DNA of 64,000 nucleotides from Alcanivorax nanhaiticus (GCF_000756665.1 NZ_ARXV01000009.1:1-64000), one strand, 5' to 3'; numbered from the stretch's first letter, positions 10,736 through 20,840 are shown. Translations and numbers: made by a program. Notes: generated by a model from the letters alone, not told the origin.

Positions 10736-11737
10736 TTAACTAAACACAGATTTACAGATCTTCGCAAGCTGGCCATACAGCGCATTGCGCTGTTGCTCAT
10801 TATTACTGTCGAACCATTCCAGATTCGGCCATTTCCTTAGCCAGGTGTACTGCCTTTTGGCCAGCTGACGGGTAGCAACCACCCCCTTCTGGACCATTTC
10901 TTCCTCGTCATATTCACCCAGCAGGTAATCCCAGACCTGCCGATAACCTACTGCCTTGATGGCAGGAAGATCCCGGTAAACCCCTGGCAATGCCTGCAGA
11001 GCGCGTACTTCATCCACCAGCCCCGCTACCAGCATGGCGTCAAAGCGTTTGGCGATCATGTCATGCAACCAACTGCGATCCTGCGGGGCCAATGCCGCGC
11101 TGTACACGGGCCACGGCAGGCCACTGAACCTGCTTAAACCATCGCTGCCCAATGTGACAGCGGTATGATGCTCGGCATGAAAAGCCGACAATGGCCGCCC
11201 GGTAATACGAAACACCTCCAGTGCACGCTGCAGGCGCTGCCTGTCAGTAGGCTTCAGCCGCTCTGCCGTCACCGGATCAACTTGCTTCAATATGGCATGA
11301 ACCGCAGACCAGCCTTCCCGCTCAGCCAGGGCCGCAATCTCTCCCCGCACCTGCTCGTCGGCTTCAGGCAGCGGCGCCAACCCTTCCACCAGCGCCTTGA
11401 AATAGAGAATCGTGCCACCCACGAGCAAGGGCAGTTTGCCATTGTCGTGCACCGCCCGAATCTCCCGAAGGGCGTCAGCGCGAAAATCCGCCGCCGAATA
11501 GGGTTCGGTGAGTTCACGGAAGCCCAACAAGCGATGCGGAGCGACCGCCAGCTCATCAGGTGTCGGTCGTGCCGCCCCGATATCCAGCTGGCGGTACACC
11601 AGCGCAGAGTCCACATTGATGATTTCGATGGGCAGGGTTTGGGCAGCCTCAATCGCCAGCGCAGTTTTGCCGGAGCAGGTCGGCCCCATCAACAATAGAA
11701 TTGGCAACGCCGACATGTCGTTAGCCTCGGCGTCCAT
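10736..11737 (-). CDS. miaA: tRNA dimethylallyltransferase
   Basis: It transfers a dimethylallyl group to A37 of tRNAs reading UNN codons, the first step to ms2i6A. The 333-aa product shows the P-loop GPTCSGKT (residues 18-25), [17 protein letters not shown] and the conserved R-rich ending region ([14 protein letters not shown]). The ATG at 11737 directly follows the mutL stop and has a good GAGGG ribosome-binding site within the mutL end; a second ATG at 11716 is a possible alternative. The order mutL-miaA-hfq matches E. coli and Pseudomonas. Confidence 0.96.
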   Translation of the reverse strand: MDAEANDMSALPILLLMGPTCSGKTALAIEAAQTLPIEIINVDSALVYRQLDIGAARPTPDELAVAPHRLLGFRELTEPYSAADFRADALREIRAVHDNGKLPLLVGGTILYFKALVEGLAPLPEADEQVRGEIAALAEREGWSAVHAILKQVDPVTAERLKPTDRQRLQRALEVFRITGRPLSAFHAEHHTAVTLGSDGLSRFSGLPWPVYSAALAPQDRSWLHDMIAKRFDAMLVAGLVDEVRALQALPGVYRDLPAIKAVGYRQVWDYLLGEYDEEEMVQKGVVATRQLAKRQYTWLRKWPNLEWFDSNNEQQRNALYGQLAKICKSVFS

Positions 11738-13567
11738 TTACTGCCCTCGCATAAAGAGGCGATCCAGATCCTTGAGGCTCATCTGCGTCCAGGTCGGGCG
11801 ACCATGGTTGCACTGTCCGGACCGCTCGGTGGCTTCCATGTCGCGCAGCAGTGCATTCATTTCCGGAATCGTCAGCCGGCGGTTAGCTCGCACGCTGCCA
11901 TGGCAGGCCATGGTCGAGAGCAGTTCATCCAGCTTCTGTTCGATGCGCTCACTGCTACCCTGGGCCAACAGATCCGAGAGTACGTCGCGCACCATGCTTT
12001 CGCTGTCACTGTTACGCAGCATGGCAGGCACTTCGCGCACCACCAGGGTTTCCGGCCCGGCACGCTCGACCACGAACCCAAGCCGGGTAAAAACATCCGG
12101 CTGCTCCTCGGCAAAGTCGGCCTCACGGGACGACACCGCCAGGGACACCGGCACCAGCAACGGCTGGCTGCGCACCTTGTCATCAGACCAGCTTTGTTTG
12201 AGGCGTTCGTAGGTAATTCGCTCATGGGCAGCGTGCATGTCCACCACCACCATCCCATGCTGATTTTCCGCCAGAATAAAGATGCCATGCAGCTGGGCCA
12301 CAGCGTATCCCAAGGGCGGCACGGTTTCGTCTTCGCTGACCGGAGGCATTTCTGATGGCGCAGCCTCGCTCACCTGCGGTTGCACCAGAGCACCGTAGGC
12401 ATCCGCCTGACGCATGCCCTGACCATAGCCAAAACCACCAGAGGAGGCAGGCGGCGCGTACGGTCGCCCTGACGGAGCCGACAAGGACATACTGCCCTGG
12501 GTGGGCGCACTCATCGGCACGGAAAGCGCTTCCTCCACGACCGCAGGAGCGGATTCCTGCCCGGGCCGTACCTCGGCAATGGCGCGATGCAGCGAGCTGT
12601 ACAGAAAACCATGCACCATGCGTTGCTCGCGGAAGCGCACCTCATGCTTGGTGGGGTGCACATTCACATCCACCATGGCCGGGTCCAGTTCCAGGAACAG
12701 CACATAGGCCGGATGGCGACCATGATAAAGCACGTCCGCATAAGCCTGACGCACCGCGTGGTTGACCACCTTGTCGCGAATCACCCGGCCATTCACATAG
12801 AAATACTGCAGATCTGCCTGGGAGCGGGAAAACGTGGGCAAGCCCATCCAGCCATGCAGACGTATGCCATCGCGCTCCACATCCACCGGGATCGCCTGCT
12901 CCATGAACCCCTTGCCACATAGCTTGGCCACCCGAGCCGCGCGCAGGGTGTCATCCAGCCCCGCCGGCAACTGATGGATCACTTTCTGGTTATGGGTCAG
13001 ACGAAACGCCGTATTGAATTCGCTCAAGGCGATGCGACGAAACACTTCTTCGAGATGATTGAACTCGGTCTTCTCGGTACGCAGGAAACGGCGCCGGGCA
13101 GGAGTATTAAAGAAAAGATCGCGCATGGTCACGGTGGTACCGCGGGGATGACCAGCCGGTGTAACGCTGGGAGCCATGTCGCGCCCTTCCACCTGCACCT
13201 GCCAGCCTTCAGCCTCGCCCTCCACATTGCTGGCCAGGGTCAGGCGCGACACCGAGCTGATGGCTGCCAGCGCTTCACCCCGAAACCCGAGGGTGCCAAT
13301 GGCCTCCAGATCCTCCAGGCCGCGAATCTTGCTGGTGGCATGCCGCGATAGCGCCAGGGGCAAATCTTCACGCTCAATTCCGTGACCATTGTCCCGTACC
13401 CGCAACAGCTTTACCCCGCCCTGCTCCACATCCACATTGATGGATTCGGAGCCAGCATCCAGTGCATTTTCCAGTAGTTCTTTCAGCACAGACGCCGGGC
13501 GCTCCACTACCTCACCGGCGGCGATCTGGTTGGCCAGGCGGGAATCGAGCAGTTGAATCTTGGACAA
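11738..13567 (-). CDS. mutL: DNA mismatch repair protein MutL
   Basis: It links MutS mismatch recognition to downstream repair. The 609-aa product has the GHKL ATPase motifs ENALDAG (33-39), DNGHGI and GFRGEAL, a low-complexity linker (about 335-410) and the dimerisation domain. At residues 443-454 it reads [12 protein letters not shown], which fits the endonuclease motif DQHA-x2-E-x4-E except for Met in place of Gln; ACHGSVRA and CNHGRPT near the C-terminus are the other metal-site motifs. E. coli MutL lacks this site and uses MutH. This is therefore probably a nicking MutL of the Pseudomonas type. miaA follows without a gap. Confidence 0.96.
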   Translation of the reverse strand: MSKIQLLDSRLANQIAAGEVVERPASVLKELLENALDAGSESINVDVEQGGVKLLRVRDNGHGIEREDLPLALSRHATSKIRGLEDLEAIGTLGFRGEALAAISSVSRLTLASNVEGEAEGWQVQVEGRDMAPSVTPAGHPRGTTVTMRDLFFNTPARRRFLRTEKTEFNHLEEVFRRIALSEFNTAFRLTHNQKVIHQLPAGLDDTLRAARVAKLCGKGFMEQAIPVDVERDGIRLHGWMGLPTFSRSQADLQYFYVNGRVIRDKVVNHAVRQAYADVLYHGRHPAYVLFLELDPAMVDVNVHPTKHEVRFREQRMVHGFLYSSLHRAIAEVRPGQESAPAVVEEALSVPMSAPTQGSMSLSAPSGRPYAPPASSGGFGYGQGMRQADAYGALVQPQVSEAAPSEMPPVSEDETVPPLGYAVAQLHGIFILAENQHGMVVVDMHAAHERITYERLKQSWSDDKVRSQPLLVPVSLAVSSREADFAEEQPDVFTRLGFVVERAGPETLVVREVPAMLRNSDSESMVRDVLSDLLAQGSSERIEQKLDELLSTMACHGSVRANRRLTIPEMNALLRDMEATERSGQCNHGRPTWTQMSLKDLDRLFMRGQ

Positions 13568-13610
13568 AAGCAGACCTTTTGGAGGTTATGGGTAGAGGGT
13601 TTGCCGGCGA

Positions 13611-15002
13611 TCAGGAGCGAGGAATTTTCAACACCTGACCGACCATGATGCGATCACCGCGAATATCATTGGCTGAGCGAATGGATTGCTCGCTGACACT
13701 ATACTGACGGGCAATTTCCGACAGTGTATCACCGGGCTGAATACGATACTCCTCGCCCTTCTCTCTTCGCTGGGCCGCATACCAGCTATTGGGCGCGGGG
13801 TGGGAACGGAAGTAATCATCGATACCGCTGAGAATAGACCGCGCCAGCTTGGTCTGGTGCGCAGAGGAACGCAGGTTTTTCTCCTCGGTGGGGTTAGAGA
13901 TAAAACCGGTCTCCACCAGGATGGACACCATCTCCGGCTCCTTCAACACCGCAAAACCGGCTTGTTCCACCTTGTCACGATTACCATGCAACTTGGTGAC
14001 CTTACCCATTTCCATGAGCACCTGACGGCCCAGATAAAGGCTGCCTGCCATGGAACCATTCATCTGCAAGTCAGCCAGCACGCTGAGCAGGGAACTATCG
14101 TCTTCTTCCTCTTCGTAGACCCCCGCCACACGGTCAGATTCGTTGGCAATTTTGGCCAGATAGCGGGCCTTGGCACTGGTAGCACCCCGGTTGGAGAGGG
14201 CAAAGACAGAAGCACCATGGGCACGGGCATCGGTGAAGGCATCCGCATGAATGGAGACAAATACATCGGCATTATGTTGCTGGCGCGCGATTTTGCGACG
14301 TTCCGCCAGCGGCACATAGTAATCACCGTCACGCACCATCACCGCCCGCATTCCTGCCTGATCGTTGATCAATTTTTCCAGTTTTTTCGCAATCTGCAAC
14401 ACCACGGTCTTTTCCCAGGTACCACTGGGGCCACGGGCTCCCGGGTCTTCACCACCGTGACCGGGATCAATGGCTACGATCATCAGACGCTGTTGATCCT
14501 GGCTGGTTTTTTTCACCTCAGGCGCTTTGCCGGGTTTGGTGGCCGCCGGAGCGCTGGCGGCAGCTGAACGGGAAGCAGGCGAATCCGTCAGCGCCTTGTC
14601 GAACAGATCTACCACCAGACGCCAGCCGTGAGGCTCGATCGGTTTGAGCAGATTAGTACGCGTGCGCACGCCCTCGCGCATGTCGAACACCACGCGGGTC
14701 TTGTCCGCGTGTTCGCCAACGCGGATATTGGCAATCGGGCTGCTGGCGTAATCCAGGGAATTGATGTCGAAATCCAGCTTGGCATCCTGCAGATCGAGCA
14801 CGATACGATCCGGGTTGGCCAGCTTGTCGAGCTTGTGATCCAGTGGCGCAGGCAGATCAAACACGATACGGGTGTGATCCGGGGCACGATGCAAGCGCAC
14901 CGATTCGATACTTTCTTTTGCCAGCAACATCGGGCTGACCAGCCAGCCAGCCACCATCAGCAGCACGGGCAGGAAACGTTTTTTATTGTCAGTGCGTCGC
15001 AT
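13611..15002 (-). CDS. amiB: N-acetylmuramoyl-L-alanine amidase (AmiB/AmiC type)
   Basis: A periplasmic zinc amidase that removes stem peptides from murein at septation. Domains in order: signal sequence (MRRTDNKKRFLPVLLMVAGW), AMIN domain for septal targeting (about 30-140), amidase_3 catalytic domain with DPGHGGEDPGA and ETGFISNP (about 175-400), and one C-terminal LysM (YRIQPGDTLSEIA to VGQVLKIP). Adjacent ATGs at 15005 and 15002 both precede the signal; either start overlaps the tsaE end by about 14-17 bases. Same tsaE-amiB-mutL order as E. coli. The C-terminal LysM is found in AmiB-type proteins. Confidence 0.94.
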   Translation of the reverse strand: MRRTDNKKRFLPVLLMVAGWLVSPMLLAKESIESVRLHRAPDHTRIVFDLPAPLDHKLDKLANPDRIVLDLQDAKLDFDINSLDYASSPIANIRVGEHADKTRVVFDMREGVRTRTNLLKPIEPHGWRLVVDLFDKALTDSPASRSAAASAPAATKPGKAPEVKKTSQDQQRLMIVAIDPGHGGEDPGARGPSGTWEKTVVLQIAKKLEKLINDQAGMRAVMVRDGDYYVPLAERRKIARQQHNADVFVSIHADAFTDARAHGASVFALSNRGATSAKARYLAKIANESDRVAGVYEEEEDDSSLLSVLADLQMNGSMAGSLYLGRQVLMEMGKVTKLHGNRDKVEQAGFAVLKEPEMVSILVETGFISNPTEEKNLRSSAHQTKLARSILSGIDDYFRSHPAPNSWYAAQRREKGEEYRIQPGDTLSEIARQYSVSEQSIRSANDIRGDRIMVGQVLKIPRS

Positions 15003-15453
15003 CATAGGCCCATTCCAGGGTCGCTTTTCTTCCATGGCCGTCCACAGCCAGTGTAATAGTCAAATCCGGTTTCGGCACCACTCCGGCACCCCGTTCCGGC
15101 CACTCCAGCAGACACAAATCGCCGGAGGAAAAATAATCCCGCACCCCTATCAGCTCTAACTCTTCCGGATCAGACAGGCGATACAGGTCAAAGTGATACA
15201 CTTGGACGTCTTCCAGCGCGTAGGGTTCCACGATGGTATAAGTAGGGCTTTTTACCGCGCCCTGATGCCCCATACCGCGAAGGATACCGCGAACCAGCGT
15301 GGTTTTCCCGGCCCCCAGATCGCCTTCCAGATAGACACAGCCCCCTTGCGGCTTTCCTTCAAGCAAACGACGGGCCAGTTGCTTGCCCAGTTCCAGGGTC
15401 GCAGCTTCATCGGGGAGCGATACCTGCTCTACGGTCACCGGGTTTTCCTTCAT
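14989..15453 (-). CDS. tsaE: tRNA threonylcarbamoyladenosine biosynthesis ATPase TsaE
   Basis: The ATPase that supports TsaB-TsaD in making t6A37 on ANN-decoding tRNAs. The 154-aa product has the P-loop GDLGAGKT (44-51), a switch-like SPTYTIVEPY and the DLYRLSDPEEL motif characteristic of the family, followed by LEWPERG. It lies between nnr and amiB exactly as in E. coli (yjeF-yjeE-amiB), 24 bases after the nnr stop and overlapping the start of amiB. Confidence 0.95.
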   Translation of the reverse strand: MKENPVTVEQVSLPDEAATLELGKQLARRLLEGKPQGGCVYLEGDLGAGKTTLVRGILRGMGHQGAVKSPTYTIVEPYALEDVQVYHFDLYRLSDPEELELIGVRDYFSSGDLCLLEWPERGAGVVPKPDLTITLAVDGHGRKATLEWAYDATH

Positions 15454-15477
15454 TCAGATTCTCTCTACCTACAGGCC

Positions 15478-16974
15478 CTAACTACTGAGTCGGTCTACCT
15501 TCAAATTCTGTCTCAGCGCATCCAGCAAATCCGTGGCCAGCAAGCCACGTTCACCCTGCGCGGCAGCGCAGGCATCCCCAGCCCGGGCATGTACCATGAC
15601 ACCAAAACGAGCCGCATCATACCCGCTCAAGCCCTGGGCTCGCAGTGCCGCGATGACTCCGGTCAGCACATCGCCCATGCCGCCACTCGCCATGCCGGGG
15701 TTACCCTCTGCAATCAGGGCCCGGCCCGCCTCGCCCTGAATCAAGGTCCCCAATCCCTTAAGCAACACTGTGCCTCCGTAACGGGCGTGCAGACTTTCCA
15801 ACGCGGCAAAGCGATCCCGCTGGATGGCGGCATTATCGACCTTTAGCAACCTGGCCGCCTCCCCTGGATGGGGGGTTAGCACCCAATCCGCTTCACCCAC
15901 ACCCTCCATGTCAGCGAGCAGGTTAAGCGCGTCCGCATCCAGCACCATGGGTTTGCCACTGCTCAAGACCAGCTCCAGCAATTCCCGGCCCCAGTCATCG
16001 CACGCCAACCCCGGCCCAATGGCGATGACTGTGGCCGCCGCTATCAACGGCTTCGCGTCCTCCGCGTTGTTCACCCCTCGAGCCATTACCTCAGGCTGCC
16101 GGGCTATCATGATCGGCACATTCTCCGGGCGGGTTATCAGGCTGACTTTACCGGCTCCACAACGCGCGGCAGCCTGAGCGCTCATGATCGGCGCGCCCGC
16201 AAAACCATGATCACCACCGATCACTAACACATGGCCATAACGCCCCTTGTGGCCATCCAGCTCACGCGACGGCAGTGTTGCCAACAGTTCAGCAGAGGTG
16301 GGCACCCGGCAGTCTGCCGGCGTCTGTTGGTACACATCCCAAGGCACCTGTAGATCAGCAAACCGCAGTTCACCACTGTGCACTGGCCCCTGCCCGGTCA
16401 ACAGCCCGCGTTTCACCCCGATAAAGGTAACCGTCAGCTCGGCACTCAGGACAGCACCCAACGGCATACCACTATCAGCACTGAGCCCGGAGGGAATATC
16501 CAGTGCCAGACAGGGGGTCAAGAGACGAGCCAGTGCCGCCAGCAACACCGCCGCATCCTCTCGCAAGGGGCTCGCCAGTCCGGTACCAAACAGGCCGTCC
16601 ACCAGAAGTTCGGCATCCTCCGGCAGCGTCGACAAGGTCAGCGGCTGCATGGGAATGGCCAGCGCCTGACAACGCTGCGCCATGGCGAGGGCATCGCCGG
16701 AGAGGGAATCGGGAGCCTTGATGAAGTGGATACACGGCTGCAAACCAGCCTCATGAGCCAAAGCCGCCACCACATAACCATCGCCACCGTTATTGCCGCC
16801 GCCGCATAAAACAGCAATGCGCCTGACTTCCGGCCAGCGTTCACACAATGCGTTAAAGGCGAACTGGCCGGCCCGCTGCATCAGCTCGGCACCAGGGGTA
16901 CCGGCAGCAATCGCCAGGCGATCCAGCTCACGGGTCTGAGCGGCGGTATAGAGCGCGGTCGGCAGTGTGGTCAT
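15478..16974 (-). CDS. nnr: Bifunctional NAD(P)H-hydrate epimerase / ADP-dependent dehydratase
   Basis: It repairs damaged NADHX and NADPHX. The 498-aa product is the usual fusion: an N-terminal YjeF_N epimerase (about 1-215; CGGGNNGGDGYVVAALAH, DGLFGTGL, LALDIPSGLSAD) and a C-terminal ribokinase-like dehydratase (about 225-490; GHKGRYGHVLVIGGDHGFAGA and the catalytic AEGNPGMASGGMGDVLTG). Its start faces queG across 78 bases, so promoters for both must be in or near that gap. First gene of the nnr-tsaE-amiB-mutL-miaA series. Confidence 0.95.
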   Translation of the reverse strand: MTTLPTALYTAAQTRELDRLAIAAGTPGAELMQRAGQFAFNALCERWPEVRRIAVLCGGGNNGGDGYVVAALAHEAGLQPCIHFIKAPDSLSGDALAMAQRCQALAIPMQPLTLSTLPEDAELLVDGLFGTGLASPLREDAAVLLAALARLLTPCLALDIPSGLSADSGMPLGAVLSAELTVTFIGVKRGLLTGQGPVHSGELRFADLQVPWDVYQQTPADCRVPTSAELLATLPSRELDGHKGRYGHVLVIGGDHGFAGAPIMSAQAAARCGAGKVSLITRPENVPIMIARQPEVMARGVNNAEDAKPLIAAATVIAIGPGLACDDWGRELLELVLSSGKPMVLDADALNLLADMEGVGEADWVLTPHPGEAARLLKVDNAAIQRDRFAALESLHARYGGTVLLKGLGTLIQGEAGRALIAEGNPGMASGGMGDVLTGVIAALRAQGLSGYDAARFGVMVHARAGDACAAAQGERGLLATDLLDALRQNLKVDRLSS

Positions 16975-17052
16975 GTTATCCTTCGCCTTTGCCGTAGTGG
17001 CACTGCGGAATTCACGCCATTATACCCACGGGACCCGGCCGTTCAGAAACCC

Positions 17053-18099
17053 ATGGATCTGCATCAGCTCAAGGACAAAATCCAGCAATGGGGTCGAGAA
17101 CTCGGCTTCCAGCAAATCGGTATTGCCGATACGGATCTCAGTATCGCAGAAGCGGACCTGAAAGCCTGGCTGGCCAAAGGCTATCAGGGACAGATGGAAT
17201 GGATGGCCGCTCACGGCAACAAACGCTTTCGCCCCGAAGAACTGGAACCAGGCACGCTACGGGTCATTTCTGCACGCATGGACTACCTGCCCCCAGATAC
17301 CCAGCCGGTAAAAATGCTACAGGAGAAGGACAAGGCCTACGTGTCCCGTTATGCCCTGGGTCGTGATTATCACAAATTGATCCGCAAGCGACTGGCCACC
17401 CTGGCCAGCCGAATCCGTGAGGAAGTGGCAGACAGCCAACTGGCGCGGGCATTTGTAGACAGTGCGCCCGTCATGGAAAAGCCCCTGGCCGCCAAGGCCG
17501 GACTGGGCTGGCAGGGCAAACACACACTGGTGCTGAACAGGGAAGCGGGAAGCTGGTTTTTTCTCGGCGAGATCTACACCGACATCCCCCTGCCGGTGGA
17601 CACACCGGGAGAGGATCACTGCGGCAAGTGCAAGGCCTGCATCACCGTATGCCCCACCGACGCCATCGTGGCACCCTATCAGCTGGATGCGCGCCGCTGC
17701 ATTTCCTACCTGACCATCGAGCACGATGGCAGCATCCCCGAAGACCTGCGCCCCGGCATCGGCAACCGCATCTTCGGCTGCGACGACTGCCAGCTGATGT
17801 GCCCCTGGAACCGCTTCGCACAGCACACCGGCGAGACCGATTTCCACCCCCGCCACGGACTGGGGGACAGTGATCTTGTCACGCTATTCGGATGGAATGA
17901 GGAAGAATTTCTGGAACGCACCGCCGGCTCGGCGATTCGTCGGGCAGGCTATGAAAAATGGCTGAGGAATATTGCGGTAGCGCTGGGCAATGCCCCCACC
18001 TCAGAGGGCGTAATCCTCGCCCTCAACGCGCGACGGAACCACCCGGATGAGACGGTTCAGGAGCATGTGCAGTGGGCGCTGGAGCAGCATCAAGGATAG
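17053..18099 (+). CDS. queG: Epoxyqueuosine reductase
   Basis: A cobalamin- and iron-sulfur-dependent enzyme catalysing the last step of queuosine formation in tRNA. The 348-aa product has the DUF1730 domain (LGRDYHKLIRKRL), a likely catalytic Asp136 in FVDSAPV, GLGWQGKHT, and two 4Fe-4S sets: Cys190, 193, 196, 200 and Cys216, 243, 246, 250. The C-terminus is HEAT-like (RNHPDETVQEHVQWAL). Divergent from nnr, whereas the E. coli pair also lies side by side. The TAG stop abuts a heptad hairpin: its last G is immediately followed by TTTCGAGTAACGAG. Confidence 0.95.
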   Translation: MDLHQLKDKIQQWGRELGFQQIGIADTDLSIAEADLKAWLAKGYQGQMEWMAAHGNKRFRPEELEPGTLRVISARMDYLPPDTQPVKMLQEKDKAYVSRYALGRDYHKLIRKRLATLASRIREEVADSQLARAFVDSAPVMEKPLAAKAGLGWQGKHTLVLNREAGSWFFLGEIYTDIPLPVDTPGEDHCGKCKACITVCPTDAIVAPYQLDARRCISYLTIEHDGSIPEDLRPGIGNRIFGCDDCQLMCPWNRFAQHTGETDFHPRHGLGDSDLVTLFGWNEEEFLERTAGSAIRRAGYEKWLRNIAVALGNAPTSEGVILALNARRNHPDETVQEHVQWALEQHQG

Positions 18100-18190
18100 T
18101 TTCGAGTAACGAGTAACGAGTCGCGAAAGTCAAAACCCTGAAACCATCGCTTTTCAGGGTTTCGCAACTCGAAACTCGTTACTCGCAACT
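18099..18190. repeat. Heptad hairpin element, type A, copy 3
   Basis: Left arm 18100-18143: TTTCGAGTAACGAGTAACG then AGTCGCGAAAGTCAAAACCC and TGAAA; right arm 18152-18190 is its complement (AAGTTGCGAGTAACGAGTTT, CGAGTTGCGAAACCC, TGAAA on the other strand). The arms differ by one exact 7-base unit (AGTCAAA present only on the left). The loop is 8 bases. It fills the gap between the convergent queG and orn genes, 0 bases from queG and 6 bases from orn. Confidence 0.88.
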
Positions 18191-18195
18191 TGTGT

Positions 18196-18741
18196 TCACG
18201 CGTCGATAAAGTGCTCGCGGTAGTACTTCAGCTCAGCAATGGATTCGCGTATATCGTCCAACGCCAGATGCTTGCCTTCCTTCTTGAAGCCTTCCAGGAT
18301 TTCCGGCTTCCAGCGCCGCGCCAGCTCTTTCAGGGTAGACACATCCAGATTGCGATAGTGGAAAAAGGCTTCCAGTTCCTGCATGTAGTTGGCCATAAAG
18401 CGGCGGTCCTGACAGATACTGTTGCCACACATGGGTGACATACCCGGCTCCACGTACTGTTTCAGGAAATCGATGGTCTGGGCCTGGGCCTGCATCTCAC
18501 TGATACGGCTTTCCTGCACCCGCTTCACCAACCCGGAATTGTTGTGGTGCTCGGTATTCCACTCATCCATGCCATCCAGCAGCTCATCACTCTGATGCAC
18601 CGCCAGCACCGGCCCTTCCGCCAGCACATTGAGCTGGGAATCGGTAACGATGGTGGCGATTTCGATGATGCGATCGTTCTCCGGGCTCAGGCCGGTCATT
18701 TCCAGATCGATCCAGATCAGATTGTTGCGCTTATCGGTCAT
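18196..18741 (-). CDS. orn: Oligoribonuclease
   Basis: A DEDDh 3'-5' exonuclease that degrades 2-5-nt RNAs and pGpG. The product is 181 aa, the same length as the E. coli enzyme, starting [18 protein letters not shown] with Asp12 and Glu14; later motifs include [26 protein letters not shown] and [11 protein letters not shown] (His and Asp of DEDDh). The open frame runs 96 codons further upstream but these residues overlap rsgA antisense and have no family support. It faces rsgA head-to-head and ends 5 bases from a heptad hairpin. Confidence 0.97.
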   Translation of the reverse strand: MTDKRNNLIWIDLEMTGLSPENDRIIEIATIVTDSQLNVLAEGPVLAVHQSDELLDGMDEWNTEHHNNSGLVKRVQESRISEMQAQAQTIDFLKQYVEPGMSPMCGNSICQDRRFMANYMQELEAFFHYRNLDVSTLKELARRWKPEILEGFKKEGKHLALDDIRESIAELKYYREHFIDA

Positions 18742-18823
18742 GGCTTGTCTCTTGGCTACGCGGTGGCTGTGACCGCATGGTAGCATGGCCCCAACCCAAT
18801 ACCGGAATGATACCCCTACCACC

Positions 18824-19873
18824 GTGGCCAAACGTAAACTCAACCGCCGCCAGCGCTGGCGCATCGAAAAGATCCAGGCAGAGAAGCGCGAACGCGCCCA
18901 GAAACGCAACGAGCAACTGGAAGAGCTGGTGGCAGACGATCTGGGCGACGAACAGCTCGGCATTATCACCGCCCACTTTGGCCAACAGGTGCAGGTAGAA
19001 AGCGCTGATGGCCCGAACGGCAAAGGCAAACAGCGTCGTCGCTGTCACTTCCGCGCCACCCTGGAACAACTGGTGGTGGGCGACCGCGTGATCTGGCAGC
19101 CACCCAAGAGTGAGGGACTGGGCGTGGTAGTGGCCATCGAGCCCCGCGACACGGTTCTCAAACGCCCGGATCCCTACGGTAACCTGAAGCCGGTGGCCGC
19201 CAACGTGGAACAGATGCTGGTGGTGTTCGCGCCCCTGCCCACCCCGTCCAGCACCCTGCTGGACCGTTATCTTGTTGCGGCGGAGCTGTCCGGCATCCCC
19301 GCCACTCTCGTGCTCAACAAGGCCGATCTGATTGATGAGGAACTGCGCCCCTTCATCGACGAGCTGAAAGCCATGTATCAGCGCCTCGATTATCCGGTGC
19401 TGGAACTGAGCGCCCACGATCATGACGGCCTGACGCCGCTGCACGAGATTCTCAAGGGCAAGATCAGTGTGTTTGTCGGCCAGTCAGGGGTGGGCAAGTC
19501 GTCGCTGGTGAATGCGGTGCTGCCGGAAGCGGCACTGGATGTGGGTGACCTCTCCGCCACCTCCGGGCTGGGTCAACATACCACCGTCACCGCCCGCCTG
19601 TTCCACCTGCCCACCGGTGGCGAACTGATCGACTCCCCCGGCATCCGCGAATTCGGCCTTTGGCACATCAGCGAGGACGAACTGCTGCACGGCTACCGGG
19701 AGCTCTCCGAGCTGGCCGGCCACTGCAAATTCCGCAACTGCTCCCACCGCAACGAACCCGGCTGCGCCTTCCTTGACGCCGCCGACAGCGGCGCCATCAG
19801 CGAAGAACGGCTGGAAAACTTCTACCAGATCGCCGATACGCTGGATGAGGAAGGGCGTGAAAGGTACCAGTGA
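18824..19873 (+). CDS. rsgA: Ribosome small-subunit GTPase RsgA
   Basis: A circularly permuted GTPase in late 30S maturation. The protein has a basic N-terminus ([17 protein letters not shown]), an OB fold, G4 NKAD before G1 GQSGVGKS and G3 DSPG (the permuted order), and a zinc knuckle [14 protein letters not shown]. The GTG at 18824 fits the Pseudomonas-type N-terminus; an in-frame ATG at 18785 would add 13 residues. 349 aa from the GTG. The last codons, CAG-TGA, lie inside the first unit of a type B heptad arm. The orn-rsgA-(rhdA)-psd neighbourhood is conserved. Confidence 0.93.
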   Translation: MAKRKLNRRQRWRIEKIQAEKRERAQKRNEQLEELVADDLGDEQLGIITAHFGQQVQVESADGPNGKGKQRRRCHFRATLEQLVVGDRVIWQPPKSEGLGVVVAIEPRDTVLKRPDPYGNLKPVAANVEQMLVVFAPLPTPSSTLLDRYLVAAELSGIPATLVLNKADLIDEELRPFIDELKAMYQRLDYPVLELSAHDHDGLTPLHEILKGKISVFVGQSGVGKSSLVNAVLPEAALDVGDLSATSGLGQHTTVTARLFHLPTGGELIDSPGIREFGLWHISEDELLHGYRELSELAGHCKFRNCSHRNEPGCAFLDAADSGAISEERLENFYQIADTLDEEGRERYQ

Positions 19874-19980
19874 AAAGTGAACAGTTAACAGTGAACAACG
19901 AATAAGGGACAATGTCCCCCAACCCTGATGGCGACGCACTGTTTTCGCTGTTCACTATTCACTGTTAACTGTTAACTGCC
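19867..19980. repeat. Heptad hairpin element, type B, copy 1
   Basis: Left arm from 19867: CCAGTGA-AAAGTGA-ACAGTTA-ACAGTGA-ACAACGA; right arm 19946-19980 on the other strand: GCAGTTA-ACAGTTA-ACAGTGA-ATAGTGA-ACAGCGA. Every unit is 7 bases. A small GGGAC-AAT-GTCCC hairpin sits between the arms. The left arm includes the rsgA stop codon; the right arm ends three bases before the rhdA ATG, leaving no room for a ribosome-binding site outside the repeat. Confidence 0.88.
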
Positions 19981-19983
19981 TTT

Positions 19984-20802
19984 ATGTTGCCTCTACTGCT
20001 AGAACCAGCCGAACTCGCCAAGCATCTTGATGACGACAAGCTGCTGATCATTGATCTGGGCAAGCCGACCATCTATGTGCAGGCCCATGTGCCTGGTGCG
20101 ATTCATCTGGATTTCAAGCGACTGCAGAGCGGTGCCCAGCCGGCACCGGGCATGATTCCCAGCGATGACGCTCTGAGCGATCTGTTTTCCAGCTTGGGGC
20201 TGACCCCGGATACCCATGTGGTGGCCTACGATGATGAGGGCGGCGGCTGGGCCGGACGGCTGCTGTGGGTGCTTGATGCGATTGGTCACAAGTCCTACAG
20301 CTATCTCAATGGCGGCATTCATGCCTGGCTGGCAGAGGGGCACCCCACCAGCAGCGACTCTCCAGAACCGACCCCCAGCGATTACGAAGTAGGTGAACAT
20401 GATCCACTCACCGAGGTGCATCTGGATTACCTGCTCAAGCACTATGACAACCCCGGCCTGGCCCTGTGGGATTCCCGCTCCGAGGAGGAATACGCTGGCG
20501 TACGGGCGTTTGCCCAGAAAGCGGGCCACATCCCCGGCGCCATCCATTATGAGTGGACCGACGCCATGGATCGCAGCAACAACCTGCGCCTGCGCCCACT
20601 GGACGAGATTCGGGCCGAACTGGAAACCCGTGGCATCACGCCTGACAAGGAAGTGATCTGCCATTGCCAGACCCATCACCGCTCCAGCTTCTCATGGCTG
20701 GTCGGCAAAATTCTCGGCTACCCGCGCCTGCGCGGCTATGCCGGCTCCTGGGCCGAATGGGGCAACCACCCCGACACCCCGGTCGAGAAGCCCACCCCCT
20801 GA
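19984..20802 (+). CDS. rhdA: Thiosulfate sulfurtransferase (two-domain rhodanese, RhdA type)
   Basis: It transfers sulfane sulfur, in vitro from thiosulfate to cyanide. The 272-aa product has two rhodanese domains; the second holds the catalytic Cys228 in the loop HCQTHHRSS, the unusual His-rich loop known from Azotobacter RhdA rather than the CRKGV type. The first domain is inactive (no Cys at the equivalent site, YDDEGGGWAGR). Same place between rsgA and psd as in Pseudomonas. No Shine-Dalgarno is visible: a heptad repeat arm runs to within three bases of the ATG. Confidence 0.92.
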   Translation: MLPLLLEPAELAKHLDDDKLLIIDLGKPTIYVQAHVPGAIHLDFKRLQSGAQPAPGMIPSDDALSDLFSSLGLTPDTHVVAYDDEGGGWAGRLLWVLDAIGHKSYSYLNGGIHAWLAEGHPTSSDSPEPTPSDYEVGEHDPLTEVHLDYLLKHYDNPGLALWDSRSEEEYAGVRAFAQKAGHIPGAIHYEWTDAMDRSNNLRLRPLDEIRAELETRGITPDKEVICHCQTHHRSSFSWLVGKILGYPRLRGYAGSWAEWGNHPDTPVEKPTP

Positions 20803-20840
20803 TACCTGGCACTTATGCCTCCGACAGCAAGGACAATACC

